A stretch of 64,000 nt of DNA, taken from contig JAEYPO010000025.1 in NCBI GenBank assembly GCA_023410595.1, positions 62,001 to 126,000 on the forward strand, read 5' to 3'. Positions within the stretch are counted from its first letter, which is position 1; each line of letters starts with the position of its first letter. A model generated the notes under the pieces. It saw nothing but the letters and a program-made list of their open reading frames with translations. It did no database searches and was not told where the DNA came from. Shown here piece by piece: positions 27,699-36,483 of the stretch. A program made the position numbers and the translations under genes. Source of the DNA: Bacillota bacterium (GTDB lineage: Bacteria > Bacillota > Clostridia > Christensenellales > SZUA-584).

Positions 27699-29174
27699 AT
27701 GAGCAAGTACAATCTTATCGATTTAACGGTGAATGAGCAAAGGCTGAAAAGGGCGGTACGCAGGGCGAAAGAGAGAGGCATAGTGATACCCACGTTAGCG
27801 CAGATGAAGAACCCTGAGCTTATACCCGATTCCGTGAAGCAGAAATTAACAGCGGTAGGGCTGTGGGACGTCAACCCGCTGAACCTTTTCAGGATAACGT
27901 GGAGAAACGAGCCGGTCGAAAAGGGCGGGCTTTATGGCGGCGTCAATTATATGGTGCTTCCGCATGAGATAACGGGCGTTAAAGCCAAAATAATAGCGAT
28001 CAGCGGTAAATGGTTTCCCACGGGTGCGCATAAGGTGGGCGCCGCGTTCGGATGTCTCGTGCCGAGGCTCGTTACCGGCCAGTTCGATCCCACGACGCAG
28101 AAAGCGGTCTGGCCTTCCACCGGTAACTACTGCCGCGGCGGCGCGTACGATTCGGCGCTGCTTGCGTGCGAGTCTATAGCGATACTTCCCGAAGGCATGA
28201 GCAGCGAGCGCTTTGAATGGCTGCAGACCGTGGCGGGCGAGACGATAAAAACGCCGGGCACAGAGAGCAACGTAAAAGAGATATTCGACAAATGCTGGGA
28301 GCTAAAGAATTCCGGCCAGGATCTTATGATATTCAACCAGTTCGAGGAATTCGGCAACTACCTATGGCACCATGAGGTAACGGGCGAAGCCATTGAGAGC
28401 GTGCTGAAAGAGGAAATGGACGAGAAATCGAACTTCCACGGATATATCAGCGCTACAGGCTCGGCGGGCACTATAGCCGCGGGAGATTACCTGAAGAAGA
28501 AATTTCCCAAAAGCCGCATAGTTGCGTCGGAGGCGCTGCAATGCCCGACTATCTATATGAACGGTTTTGGTGCGCACAGGATAGAGGGAATAGGCGACAA
28601 GCATATACCGTGGATACACAACACCAAAAACACGGACGTTGTTATAGATGTGGACGACGAGATGCCGATGCAGTGGATACGCATGTTCAACGAAGAGGAA
28701 GGCATAAAACTGCTCGCGGATAAGGGCGTAAATCAGGAGACGATTAAGCGTTTGCCGTGGGTCGGCATTTCGGGAGCGGCGAATATAATAGCGGCGATCA
28801 AATACGCCAAGTACTTCGAACTTAAGGAAAACGACATTGTCGTGACAATACTTACGGATTCCATAGACATGTACCGCAGCCGCATTACAGAGCTTAATGA
28901 GGAAAGGGGCAAATTCGACGAGTATGCGGCGCATGAGGTAAACGCGCGGTATTTCGACGGACTGGGCGTCGACTACGTCAAAGAGCTCAATTACTATGAC
29001 CGCAAGGCGGTGCACAACTTAAAATACTACACGTGGGTGGAGCAGCAGGGCAAGACGTACGAAGAAATACTGGCGCAGTGGGAAGACGACAGCTACTGGA
29101 CGGATATTCCCAAAGCCGCGGCGGCACTGGACGGACTGATAGAGGAATTCAACAAAGCCGTTTCGGAAGGCTGA
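27699..29174 (+). CDS. PLP-dependent enzyme, tryptophan synthase beta-like fold
   Basis: This 491-residue protein has the fold type II PLP pattern. The lysine motif is PTGAHKVGAAFG (Lys112) and the glycine-rich phosphate loop is SATGSAGTIAAGDYL. It differs clearly from the diaminopropionate ammonia-lyase encoded 5 bases downstream, so it is a second PLP enzyme in the same step of the operon. Possible reactions include a lyase or replacement on a small amino acid made from purine carbons. It has no counterpart in the E. coli cluster as I know it. AAGGAAGG precedes the ATG. Substrate is unknown. Confidence 0.82.
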   Translation: MSKYNLIDLTVNEQRLKRAVRRAKERGIVIPTLAQMKNPELIPDSVKQKLTAVGLWDVNPLNLFRITWRNEPVEKGGLYGGVNYMVLPHEITGVKAKIIAISGKWFPTGAHKVGAAFGCLVPRLVTGQFDPTTQKAVWPSTGNYCRGGAYDSALLACESIAILPEGMSSERFEWLQTVAGETIKTPGTESNVKEIFDKCWELKNSGQDLMIFNQFEEFGNYLWHHEVTGEAIESVLKEEMDEKSNFHGYISATGSAGTIAAGDYLKKKFPKSRIVASEALQCPTIYMNGFGAHRIEGIGDKHIPWIHNTKNTDVVIDVDDEMPMQWIRMFNEEEGIKLLADKGVNQETIKRLPWVGISGAANIIAAIKYAKYFELKENDIVVTILTDSIDMYRSRITELNEERGKFDEYAAHEVNARYFDGLGVDYVKELNYYDRKAVHNLKYYTWVEQQGKTYEEILAQWEDDSYWTDIPKAAAALDGLIEEFNKAVSEG

Positions 29175-29179
29175 AGCGT

Positions 29180-30391
29180 ATGGAGTATATAAAGTTTGCG
29201 CCCAACACAAGGAAGAACAGAATGTTTACGCAGGAGACGGAGCTGTTTTCGCAGGAACAGGCAGACAGGGTGTACCGCTTTCACCGTTCCATGGGAAAAG
29301 CGTATAACGAGACGCCTCTCGTTTCACTTGATGCGTTTGCGAAAAGAGCGGGTATTGGCAGCTTCTTTGTTAAAGACGAGTCGCAGCGCGGCACGCTTAA
29401 AGCCTTTAAGCTGCTGGGCGGCGCGTATGCAGTGGCAAACAGCATATGCGCTAAGCTCGGCTTATCCATAGACGATATAGATTTCGGTTACCTAAAGTCC
29501 TGTGAGGTGAAGTACAAACTCGGCGATCTCGTTTTCGCCGCGGCTTCGGACGGCAACCACGGCAAGTCCGTCGCGTGGGCAGCAAATGAATTCAACCAGA
29601 AATCGGTAGTGTATATGCCCAAAGGCACCGCGCGCGACAGGATAGACGCTATAGAGGCCTTGGGCGGAACAGTCGTCGTTTCCGACTACAGCTACGACTG
29701 GTGCGTGCGCGAGGTGAACCGTCTGGCCAAAGAAAAAGGCTGGGAAGTCGTGCTCGATACGGCGAGCGAAGGCGATGAGCGGGTTGCCGTATGGGTCATG
29801 CAGGGCTATTCCACCATGGCGAGGGAAGCTATAGCGCAGCTTGGCGATACGGTGCCTACGCATGTGTTCCTACAGGCTGGCGTCGGCTCTATGGCGGCGG
29901 CCGTTACAGGCGTCATAGTGAACCACTACAAAGAGCGCTGCCCGCGTATTTACACATTGGAGCCTCATAAGGCCGCGTGCTACTACGAATCAGGCCTTGC
30001 CGGGGACGGCAGGCCGCACAGCGTTGTAGGTCACATGGACAGCATAATGGCAGGGCTATCGTGCGGAGTTCCCAACCCTGTTTCGTGGGAGATAATACGC
30101 AGCTTTGCGGACGGCTTTTTCTCATGCGACGACGCGCTGGCAGCAAACGGCATGCGCATACTGGGAAACCCGCTGGACGGAGACGAGCGCGTGATATCCG
30201 GCGAATCCGGCGCCATAGGAACGGGTTTTATAGATTACGTTATGCGGCATGAAAAAGAGCTGGCGTGCTCCATAGGCCTTGACGATAAGTCTTCAGTGCT
30301 TGTGTTCAGCACGGAGGGGGATACGGATATGAAGAACTACCGCGATATCGTGTGGTACGGGGCGTATCCCTTCGCCGGAAAGGAGCAATAG
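29180..30391 (+). CDS. dpaL: Diaminopropionate ammonia-lyase
   Basis: This 403-residue PLP enzyme matches YgeX/DpaL, which converts 2,3-diaminopropionate to pyruvate and two ammonia. Motifs are the lysine in RGTLKAFKLLGGAYA, ASDGNHGKSVAW, and the phosphate loop QAGVGSMAAAVTG. A tail pattern ESGAIGTGF is also typical. The ATG at 29180 follows GGAAGG and begins the conserved MEYIKF; the frame runs upstream into the preceding gene. It is 5 bases from the PLP enzyme gene and 1 base from the regulator gene, so all three are coupled. It supplies the final carbon product of the pathway. Confidence 0.95.
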   Translation: MEYIKFAPNTRKNRMFTQETELFSQEQADRVYRFHRSMGKAYNETPLVSLDAFAKRAGIGSFFVKDESQRGTLKAFKLLGGAYAVANSICAKLGLSIDDIDFGYLKSCEVKYKLGDLVFAAASDGNHGKSVAWAANEFNQKSVVYMPKGTARDRIDAIEALGGTVVVSDYSYDWCVREVNRLAKEKGWEVVLDTASEGDERVAVWVMQGYSTMAREAIAQLGDTVPTHVFLQAGVGSMAAAVTGVIVNHYKERCPRIYTLEPHKAACYYESGLAGDGRPHSVVGHMDSIMAGLSCGVPNPVSWEIIRSFADGFFSCDDALAANGMRILGNPLDGDERVISGESGAIGTGFIDYVMRHEKELACSIGLDDKSSVLVFSTEGDTDMKNYRDIVWYGAYPFAGKEQ

Positions 30392-30392
30392 T

Positions 30393-31058
30393 ATGCATAG
30401 TACATTCGTTCAGCCATTCTGGGAACAGCTGGCCAAAGGCATAGCTGGTCAGTTCGGCGAGAACTGTGAGGTAGTGATACACGATCTCTCCAAAGACCCC
30501 GAGCACAGCATCGTATTTATCGAAAACGGGCATGTGACAGGCCGCAGCGCGGGAGAAGGGACATCCAAGGTCGTACTTGAAGCGCTGAGAAAAAAACCGG
30601 ATGAGCTTCATGACCGCATAAATTACCTGACGGAAACGGAGAACGGAAAGATACTGAAGTCCAGCACTATATACATACGCGACAACTCGAACAACGTGGT
30701 GGGCATACTCGGGATTAATTATGACATCACGAATTTTATTATGATGGATCACGCAATCAAGGGTTTGCTGAGCGCGAACGAGGTGGAAAAGCCCGAAAAG
30801 ATAAGCAATAGCGTGCACGGGCTGCTCGAAGAGCTTATAGAACAATCGGTGCGGCTCGTCGGCAAGCCGGTGTCCCAGATGAACAGGGAAGACAAGATAC
30901 GCGCCGTACAGTTCCTTTACGACGAAGGAGCGTTCCTGATAACAAAATCCAGCGACAGGGTATCAAAACACTTCGGGATATCGAAGTATACGCTGTATAA
31001 CTATATAGATCAAAAAGATGAAGGAGAAATCGTTCCAAAGGATACGGAGCGCAACTAA
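30393..31058 (+). CDS. YheO-like PAS / HTH transcriptional regulator
   Basis: This 221-residue protein begins with a YheO-like PAS domain (FGENCEVVIHDLSKDPEHSIVFIENGHVTGR to VVGILGINYDIT) and ends with a helix-turn-helix region (DEGAFLITKSSDRVSKHFGISKYTLYNYID). Such regulators are commonly found beside ygeX and are thought to sense a pathway metabolite. It starts 1 base after dpaL and closes the operon, so it may control the operon from within. The palindrome in the ygeY leader is a candidate site, but nothing links the two directly. Confidence 0.88.
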   Translation: MHSTFVQPFWEQLAKGIAGQFGENCEVVIHDLSKDPEHSIVFIENGHVTGRSAGEGTSKVVLEALRKKPDELHDRINYLTETENGKILKSSTIYIRDNSNNVVGILGINYDITNFIMMDHAIKGLLSANEVEKPEKISNSVHGLLEELIEQSVRLVGKPVSQMNREDKIRAVQFLYDEGAFLITKSSDRVSKHFGISKYTLYNYIDQKDEGEIVPKDTERN

Positions 31059-31142
31059 GGATCCCTGTTTTGCGGTATGATTTAAGAGCCTGTAATAGCC
31101 GAACGTTTTATTAATATTGGCGTGCATCGTTAGAAAATGCAC

Positions 31143-31171
31143 TTGTATTTCTATTATTTTTATGCTACGAT
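31143..31171 (+). promoter_or_regulatory. Promoter of the BMP lipoprotein gene
   Basis: TTGTAT (31143-31148) and TACGAT (31166-31171) are 17 bases apart. A short GTGCAT/ATGCAC hairpin (31122-31142) just upstream may end the regulator transcript. The promoter implies a leader of about 200 bases. Confidence 0.6.
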
Positions 31172-31187
31172 TTTAGCAAAATTAGAG

Positions 31188-31224
31188 ACAAAGATGTTCT
31201 ATAAAGGATGATCTTTGTTTTTTA
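31188..31224 (+). terminator. Terminator-like hairpin at the start of the BMP leader
   Basis: ACAAAGAT (31188-31195) pairs perfectly with ATCTTTGT (31211-31218), running into six T. It lies about 10 bases after the predicted start of transcription, so it may act as an attenuator, or simply end read-through from the operon upstream. The rest of the 320-base gap is AT-rich and holds only a 56-codon frame (31208-31378) that I do not call as a gene. Confidence 0.55.
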
Positions 31225-31378
31225 TATTGCATATACAAGAAGAGAAAATGCAGCTAAAACCTTGGAGATTTTGAATATTCCGTACATGGAAAGGATCATA
31301 GCCAATAGCCATAATTTGTGGGATAAGAATAACCAGGTTCGAATTTCACATTTTAATAATTTTTCAGGAGGGACATAA

Positions 31379-32533
31379 ATGAAAAAAGTATTGGTGCTTG
31401 TGCTTGCACTGCTGATGGCGGCCTTCGTGTTCGCGGGCTGCGGACAGCAATCTCAGCAAACTCCGTCGAATGCGCCCGCTCAAGGCGGGACAGGCGTTAT
31501 GCCTGCTGTCGCTAAAGATGATGTAAAGGTCGGCGTTATACACATCGGAGACCCGTCCGCAGGTTCCGGTTACACCTATGCGCACGATCAGGGCATTATT
31601 AAGATGCAGCAAAGCCTCGGTCTTAAAGATGAGCAGATCGACCGCAAGATCAACGTTGACGACACGGATCCGGCCGCTATCGAGTCTGCCATGAGAGAAT
31701 GCGTCGAGGAAGGCTGCCAGATAATATTCGCAACGAGCTGGGGCTATATGGATACGTGCGAAGCGCTCTCTAAAGAGTTTCCGAATGTTATCTTCTCGCA
31801 CGGATCAGGCTACAAAAGCAACACCACGAACTTCAACAACTATTTCGGCCGTATCTATCAGGCGCGTTACCTCGCGGGCATAGCTGCGGGCATGAAGACG
31901 CAGTCCGGCAAGATAGGTTTTGTTGCAGCCATGGGCAAGGACAACTCCGAAGTCACCGGCGGACTTAACGCTTTCGCTATAGGCGTAAAGGAAGCGAATC
32001 CGGATGCTAAGGTTTATGTAAAAGTCACGAACAGCTGGTATGACCCGAGCGGAGAGAGCAACGCCGCTAAAGCCCTGATTTCCCAAGGCTGCGACGTTAT
32101 AGGCCAGCACTGCGATACGCCCAACCCGCAGCTCGAAGCTGAAAAAGCCGGCGTATGGGGCGTGGGATACAACTCGGATATGTCGAAGGACGCTCCAAAA
32201 GCAACCATCACTTCCGTTGTCTGGGACTGGGGCGTATACTATACGGCGGCTGTTCAGGCCCTTATTGATGGAAAATGGGATAATGCGAACTACTACGGCG
32301 GCATGAAAGAGGGCATGGTCGGCATTACGGCACTGAGCGATCTCGCAGCCGACGGAACGCAGGAAGCCATTGACGCTGCAAAGGCCAAGATATTGGACGA
32401 CGGCTTCAACGTATTTGACGGTGTACTTAAGACGAACGATGGTCAGACTGTCGGCGAAGAAGGCAAAACGCTGGACGACGCGACGATTACCGGCAAACTC
32501 AACTGGTATTTCGAGAATGTCGTAGCCGAATAA
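31379..32533 (+). CDS. BMP family (PnrA-like) ABC transporter substrate-binding lipoprotein
   Basis: This 384-residue lipoprotein has a signal peptide with lipobox VFAGC (Cys21) followed by a Gln/Pro/Ala-rich linker. The mature part matches the BMP/PnrA/Med family, which binds nucleosides in characterised members. Typical patterns are DPSAGSGYTYAHDQG, IIFATSWGYMD, NYFGRIYQARYLAGIAAG and QGCDVIGQHCDTP. CAGGAGGG precedes the ATG. Position next to purine-degrading enzymes suggests purine nucleosides or bases as ligand. Codon choice is biased (few ATA), which fits strong expression. A strong terminator separates it from the ATPase gene, so the lipoprotein can be made in excess. Confidence 0.92.
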   Translation: MKKVLVLVLALLMAAFVFAGCGQQSQQTPSNAPAQGGTGVMPAVAKDDVKVGVIHIGDPSAGSGYTYAHDQGIIKMQQSLGLKDEQIDRKINVDDTDPAAIESAMRECVEEGCQIIFATSWGYMDTCEALSKEFPNVIFSHGSGYKSNTTNFNNYFGRIYQARYLAGIAAGMKTQSGKIGFVAAMGKDNSEVTGGLNAFAIGVKEANPDAKVYVKVTNSWYDPSGESNAAKALISQGCDVIGQHCDTPNPQLEAEKAGVWGVGYNSDMSKDAPKATITSVVWDWGVYYTAAVQALIDGKWDNANYYGGMKEGMVGITALSDLAADGTQEAIDAAKAKILDDGFNVFDGVLKTNDGQTVGEEGKTLDDATITGKLNWYFENVVAE

Positions 32534-32558
32534 CGAAGCCATAATTCAGATATAGTGT

Positions 32559-32596
32559 AAAAGCGTCAAAAAGTTTGTTCTTTTTGACGCTTTTTA
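32559..32596 (+). terminator. Strong terminator after the BMP lipoprotein gene
   Basis: AAAGCGTCAAAAAG and CTTTTTGACGCTTT form a perfect stem of at least 14 bp around TTTGTT, ending in T. Partial read-through would feed the transporter genes downstream. A TATAAT at 32622-32627 may also restart transcription. Confidence 0.92.
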
Positions 32597-32649
32597 CTGT
32601 TAAAAAGGCTATGTGTTAGTATATAATGAATACTGTCAGTTTTATTATA

Positions 32650-32676
32650 CCCTTGGCAAGCCCAAAGACTTGATGG
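32650..32676 (+). repeat. CGTGAG-family hairpin repeat, degenerate copy
   Basis: CCCTTGGCAAG and CTTGATGGG face each other around CCCAAAGA. The CAAG/CTTG core is kept but the loop is changed. It lies 14 bases before a second copy. Confidence 0.55.
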
Positions 32677-32689
32677 GTGGTATCGGGGT

Positions 32690-32737
32690 CCCCTCGTCGC
32701 TTTAGCGACGGACGGCAAGCCGTGAGACTTGACGGGG
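32690..32737 (+). repeat. CGTGAG-type hairpin repeat carrying an inserted small hairpin
   Basis: The usual CGGCAAG-CCGTGAGA-CTTGACGGGG arm is present. Between the opening CCCC and that arm lies an extra CGTCGC-TTTA-GCGACG hairpin. It looks like a family member with a second stem nested in it, and lies just before the ATPase gene. Confidence 0.75.
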
Positions 32738-32775
32738 TGTAAAAATCATTGCATCAAGAGACAATGAGGTGAGAT

Positions 32776-34326
32776 ATGGATTCCGTAGAAACAGCGAATA
32801 CGGGCGAGCGCCTGGCAATAGAGTGCAGGGGCATTTCCAAATCTTTTGGTAAAGTACTTGCAAACGACAGCGTAGATCTCGACGTTCATTTCGGCGAGAT
32901 ACTGGCATTGCTTGGCGAGAACGGCTCGGGCAAGACGACGCTTATGAACATGCTTTCCGGCATATACCACCCGGATGAGGGCAGCATCTTTGTGGATGGC
33001 AGGCAGGTACATATCAATTCGCCCGCCGATTCGTTTGAACTCGGCATAGGCATGATACATCAGCATTTTAAGCTCGTGGACGTACTGAGCGCGATGGATA
33101 ATATCGTTCTCGGCGTGCGGGAAAAACGTTTAAAGCCCAGACAGTTAAAAGAAAAGATATCATCGTTATGCAAAAAATTCGATCTCGAGGCCGACCCGGA
33201 AAAAAAGGTATACAATATGTCGGTAAGCGAGAAGCAGACCGTAGAGATATTAAAGATACTGTACAGGGGGGCGCGGATACTTATACTGGACGAGCCGACC
33301 GCGGTGCTGACTCCTCAGGAGACGGAAAAGCTGTTTGTCATATTAAGAAAGATGAAAGAGCAAGGCTGCGCGGTAATAATCATAACGCATAAGCTGGGTG
33401 AAGTCATGGAGATATCCGACCGTGTGACGATACTTCGCAAGGGGCGGAGCATCGGGACGGTGATAACATCCGAGACTAACGAGTTGCAGCTTACCGAGCT
33501 TATGGTCGGGCGCGCCGTAAATCTTCACATAAAGCGGCCGGAAACGGGCGGCAAGAAAAAGGTGCTCGAGGTAAAGGCTTTAAACGCGAACAAACCCGAC
33601 GGCACAAGGGGTATCAAGGATGTTAATTTTGAAATGTTCACGGGGGAGATACTCGGCGTCGCGGGCATTGCGGGAAGCGGACAGAAAGAACTGTGCGAAG
33701 CGCTTACGGGGCTCACGCGCGCACAAACCGGCACGGTCAGGCTATGGGACGAGGATATACTGGGAAAGACTCCTCATGAAATACAAAAGCTGGGCATAAG
33801 GCTCGCGTTTGTGCCGGAGGACCGGCTTGGCATGGGGCTCGTCGGGTCCATGGGCATGGCGGATAACATGCTGCTTAAAACATATAACGAAGGCAAGTCC
33901 CTTTTTGTAGACCGGAGGCCCGCGAGGGAACTTGCCGAAAGGCTCATCAAAAAGCTGGAGGTGCAGACGCCTTCCATAGACTTTCCTGTACGCCGCCTGT
34001 CGGGAGGCAACGTTCAGAAAGTGCTCATAGGGCGGGAGATAGAATCCAATCCGGTTATACTTATCACGGCGTATCCCGTACGCGGCCTGGATATCAACTC
34101 ATCATATACGATATACGATCTGTTGAACGCTCAAAAGGAGAAGGGCGTCTCTGTTCTGTTCGTCGGCGAGGATCTCGACGTACTAATGGAGCTTGCTGAC
34201 AGGATAATGGTGCTTTGCCACGGAGAGGTAACCGGCATAGTAGATCCGCGCAGCGTTACAAAAGAACAGATCGGTCTTTTGATGACAGGAACTTCTTTTG
34301 AGGAGGTATCAGGCCATGCCAACTAA
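32776..34326 (+). CDS. ABC transporter ATP-binding protein with two ATPase domains (nucleoside/sugar type)
   Basis: This 516-residue protein holds two ABC ATPase domains in tandem, as in the NupA/YufO and RbsA groups. Domain 1 has GENGSGKTT, MSVSEKQTVEIL and ILILDEPTAVL. Domain 2 has a reduced Walker A (GIAGSGQKE), the signature LSGGNVQKVLIGRE and an unusual Walker B region VILITAYPVRGLD that lacks the catalytic glutamate. Domain 2 is often degenerate in this family. The gene overlaps the first permease gene by 11 bases. With the BMP lipoprotein it forms one importer. Confidence 0.93.
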   Translation: MDSVETANTGERLAIECRGISKSFGKVLANDSVDLDVHFGEILALLGENGSGKTTLMNMLSGIYHPDEGSIFVDGRQVHINSPADSFELGIGMIHQHFKLVDVLSAMDNIVLGVREKRLKPRQLKEKISSLCKKFDLEADPEKKVYNMSVSEKQTVEILKILYRGARILILDEPTAVLTPQETEKLFVILRKMKEQGCAVIIITHKLGEVMEISDRVTILRKGRSIGTVITSETNELQLTELMVGRAVNLHIKRPETGGKKKVLEVKALNANKPDGTRGIKDVNFEMFTGEILGVAGIAGSGQKELCEALTGLTRAQTGTVRLWDEDILGKTPHEIQKLGIRLAFVPEDRLGMGLVGSMGMADNMLLKTYNEGKSLFVDRRPARELAERLIKKLEVQTPSIDFPVRRLSGGNVQKVLIGREIESNPVILITAYPVRGLDINSSYTIYDLLNAQKEKGVSVLFVGEDLDVLMELADRIMVLCHGEVTGIVDPRSVTKEQIGLLMTGTSFEEVSGHAN

Positions 34327-35413
34327 AAAGCTCAAATCAAAAGAACCGTTTGTGTATGTAGAAAAACGCAACGAACTCGGGCCGAGGCAGTCGCTGCTGC
34401 TGCGCCTTGGTTCGGTCGTGCTTGCGCTCATCGCAGGCGGCCTCTTTATGCTTGCCAGTGGCTATAACCCTTTTGAATTGTACGGAACTATAGTTTCAGG
34501 CGCTTTCAGAAGCGACATGGCCTTCAATGCGACTATCAAAATAATGATACCGCTTCTTATATCGTCACTCGGCGTAACGCTCGCATTTAAAATGAGGTTC
34601 TGGAATATCGGCGGCGAGGGACAGATAATAATGGGCGCGGTATTCGCCTCTTACTTTGCGCTGTTTTGCGGCAACCTGCCCCACGCTTTGCTCATGCTCG
34701 TTATGTTTATTGCGGGCGCCATAGGCGGCGGGCTGTGGGGGATTATACCCGCGTTTTTCAAGGTGAAGTTTGGCACGAATGAAACGCTTCTGACGCTGAT
34801 GCTGAATTACATAGCGCTCAATATCATAGTGCTGCTGCGCGACGGCCCGTGGGCCGACCCGACTTCTCAGGGGTTCCCGAAGATCTCGCGGTTTATAGAC
34901 AACGCGCAGCTGGATAAACTTTTCGGGATACAGATAGGCTGGCTTATAGGGCTCGTGCTTGTTGTGGTCGTGTTTGTCTATTTGAAATATACAAAACAAG
35001 GCTATGAGATAAGCGTGGTGGGCGAGAGCAAATCCACCGCGACATACGCGGGCATAAACGTAAAGAAGGTCGTGCTGCGCACGATGTTCATAAGCGGCGC
35101 CATAGCGGGCATAGCGGGCATGGTGCAGTCTTCGGGCTCGGACTACACGCTGGCGACGGCAGTAGCGGGCGGCGTAGGCTTTACGGCTATAATAGTTGTA
35201 TGGCTTGCACACCTTAATCCCGTAGGCATACTCGTTATATCGTTCCTTTTCAGCGTGCTTGAGAAGGGCTCAAGCGTCATGCAGTCCACGTACGGCATAT
35301 CCACGTATTCGGCAAACGTTATTCAGGGCATAATACTGTTTTTCGTGCTTGCCTGCGAGTTCTTCATATTCTATAAGTTTTCATTCAGAAGCAAAGGTGG
35401 TAGAAAAGTATGA
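34316..35413 (+). CDS. ABC transporter permease (nucleoside/BMP type)
   Basis: This 365-residue membrane protein of the branched-chain/ribose permease superfamily has about nine to ten hydrophobic helices. Family patterns are MRFWNIGGEGQIIMGAV, KVKFGTNETLLTLMLNYIA and the loop VVGESKSTATYAGINVKKV. The ATG at 34316 lies inside the end of the ATPase gene with GAGGT ahead of it, which indicates coupled translation; the frame extends slightly upstream. It pairs with the next permease to form the membrane channel of the importer. Confidence 0.92.
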   Translation: MPTKKLKSKEPFVYVEKRNELGPRQSLLLRLGSVVLALIAGGLFMLASGYNPFELYGTIVSGAFRSDMAFNATIKIMIPLLISSLGVTLAFKMRFWNIGGEGQIIMGAVFASYFALFCGNLPHALLMLVMFIAGAIGGGLWGIIPAFFKVKFGTNETLLTLMLNYIALNIIVLLRDGPWADPTSQGFPKISRFIDNAQLDKLFGIQIGWLIGLVLVVVVFVYLKYTKQGYEISVVGESKSTATYAGINVKKVVLRTMFISGAIAGIAGMVQSSGSDYTLATAVAGGVGFTAIIVVWLAHLNPVGILVISFLFSVLEKGSSVMQSTYGISTYSANVIQGIILFFVLACEFFIFYKFSFRSKGGRKV

Positions 35414-36363
35414 ACATCGTCGATTTTCTTGCCAATTCAATGCTGGCGGGCACGCCGCTGTTGTTTGGAATTCTGGGTGAAATATCCAACGAACGCGTGG
35501 GGCATCTTAACCTAGGCGTAGAGGGCATGATGGCGCTGGGCGCCTGCTCCGGCTTTATGATAGGCCTTGTGTCCGGCAATGTTGTGCTGGCGCTTATCGC
35601 GGCATTTGCCGCGGGCGCTCTCGGGGCTCTCATTTACGGCGTAATCACCATCACTTTCATGGCCGATCAGACAGTTACCGGCTTAACGCTAACTATATTC
35701 GGAGTCGGCGTTTCAAATTTTGTAGGCGAGCTTATGCTCAGCAACTCCACTGAAAAAGTATTGAAGCTGGGCGAAACTATAAATGCGCAGATCGCGAATA
35801 TAAATATTCCGGGCGTAAGCGACATACCCGTCGCCGGGCCGCTTTTATTCTCATATAATATGTTCGTATATCTGGGCGTTGTGATAGCCATAGTTTTGTC
35901 TTTTTATTTCAGCCGTACTACGACCGGCCTGCACGCGCGCGTTATCGGTGAGAACCCAGCAGCGGCGGACGCTGCGGGCATCAACGTTAAAAAGTTAAAG
36001 TACATACACGTGCTGCTGGGCGGCGGCATATGCGGCATAGGCGGAGCGTACGCTTCGATGATAACGAACGGCGGCGTCTGGCTGCCGGACAGCGTCAACG
36101 GACAGGGCTGGGTAGCTGTAGCGCTCGTCATATTCGCCAGCTGGAAGCCGGCAAAGGCAATACTCAGCGCATTTGTGTTCGGCGCGTGCTCGGTGCTCAA
36201 GTTCTACATACCGAAATCGCTTTTTCCCTTGCCCAACGCGATATACGATATGCTGCCCTTTATTGTTACTGCATTGGTGCTGATAATCAGCTCGGTGCGC
36301 CGGTATAAGGAAAACCAGCAGCCCGCTAGCTGCGGCCAGAACTATTTCCGCGAGGAACGGTAA
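35410..36363 (+). CDS. ABC transporter permease (nucleoside/BMP type)
   Basis: This 317-residue membrane protein is the second permease of the importer. GTPLLFGILGEISNERVGHLNLGVEGMM-like sequence near the start and the VIGENPAAADAAGINVKKLKY loop are typical. Its ATG overlaps the stop of the previous gene as ATGA. The hydrophobic pattern shows about eight to nine helices. It ends the transporter operon and is followed by a terminator. Confidence 0.92.
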   Translation: MNIVDFLANSMLAGTPLLFGILGEISNERVGHLNLGVEGMMALGACSGFMIGLVSGNVVLALIAAFAAGALGALIYGVITITFMADQTVTGLTLTIFGVGVSNFVGELMLSNSTEKVLKLGETINAQIANINIPGVSDIPVAGPLLFSYNMFVYLGVVIAIVLSFYFSRTTTGLHARVIGENPAAADAAGINVKKLKYIHVLLGGGICGIGGAYASMITNGGVWLPDSVNGQGWVAVALVIFASWKPAKAILSAFVFGACSVLKFYIPKSLFPLPNAIYDMLPFIVTALVLIISSVRRYKENQQPASCGQNYFREER

Positions 36364-36384
36364 GGCTAACTTTAATATAAGTCT

Positions 36385-36420
36385 AAAGGGAGGCAGACCG
36401 TAGTGGTTTGTCTCTTTATA
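36385..36420 (+). terminator. Terminator after the ABC transporter operon
   Basis: AAAGGGAGGCAGACC and GGTTTGTCTCTTT pair imperfectly around a short loop. The stem includes bulged and G-U positions. It lies 22 bases after the permease stop. Confidence 0.5.
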
Positions 36421-36483
36421 TTTGGCGGTATATAAGGGTTTATAAAATCCAATAGTTTTGTTGGCGGATTATCGGCTTATAAC

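Noticed and set aside
31208..31378. A 56-codon frame before the BMP lipoprotein gene.
   Set aside because: Its ATG touches the only ribosome-like site with no spacing, the composition is AT-rich leader-like and no family is recognisable, so it is not called as a gene.
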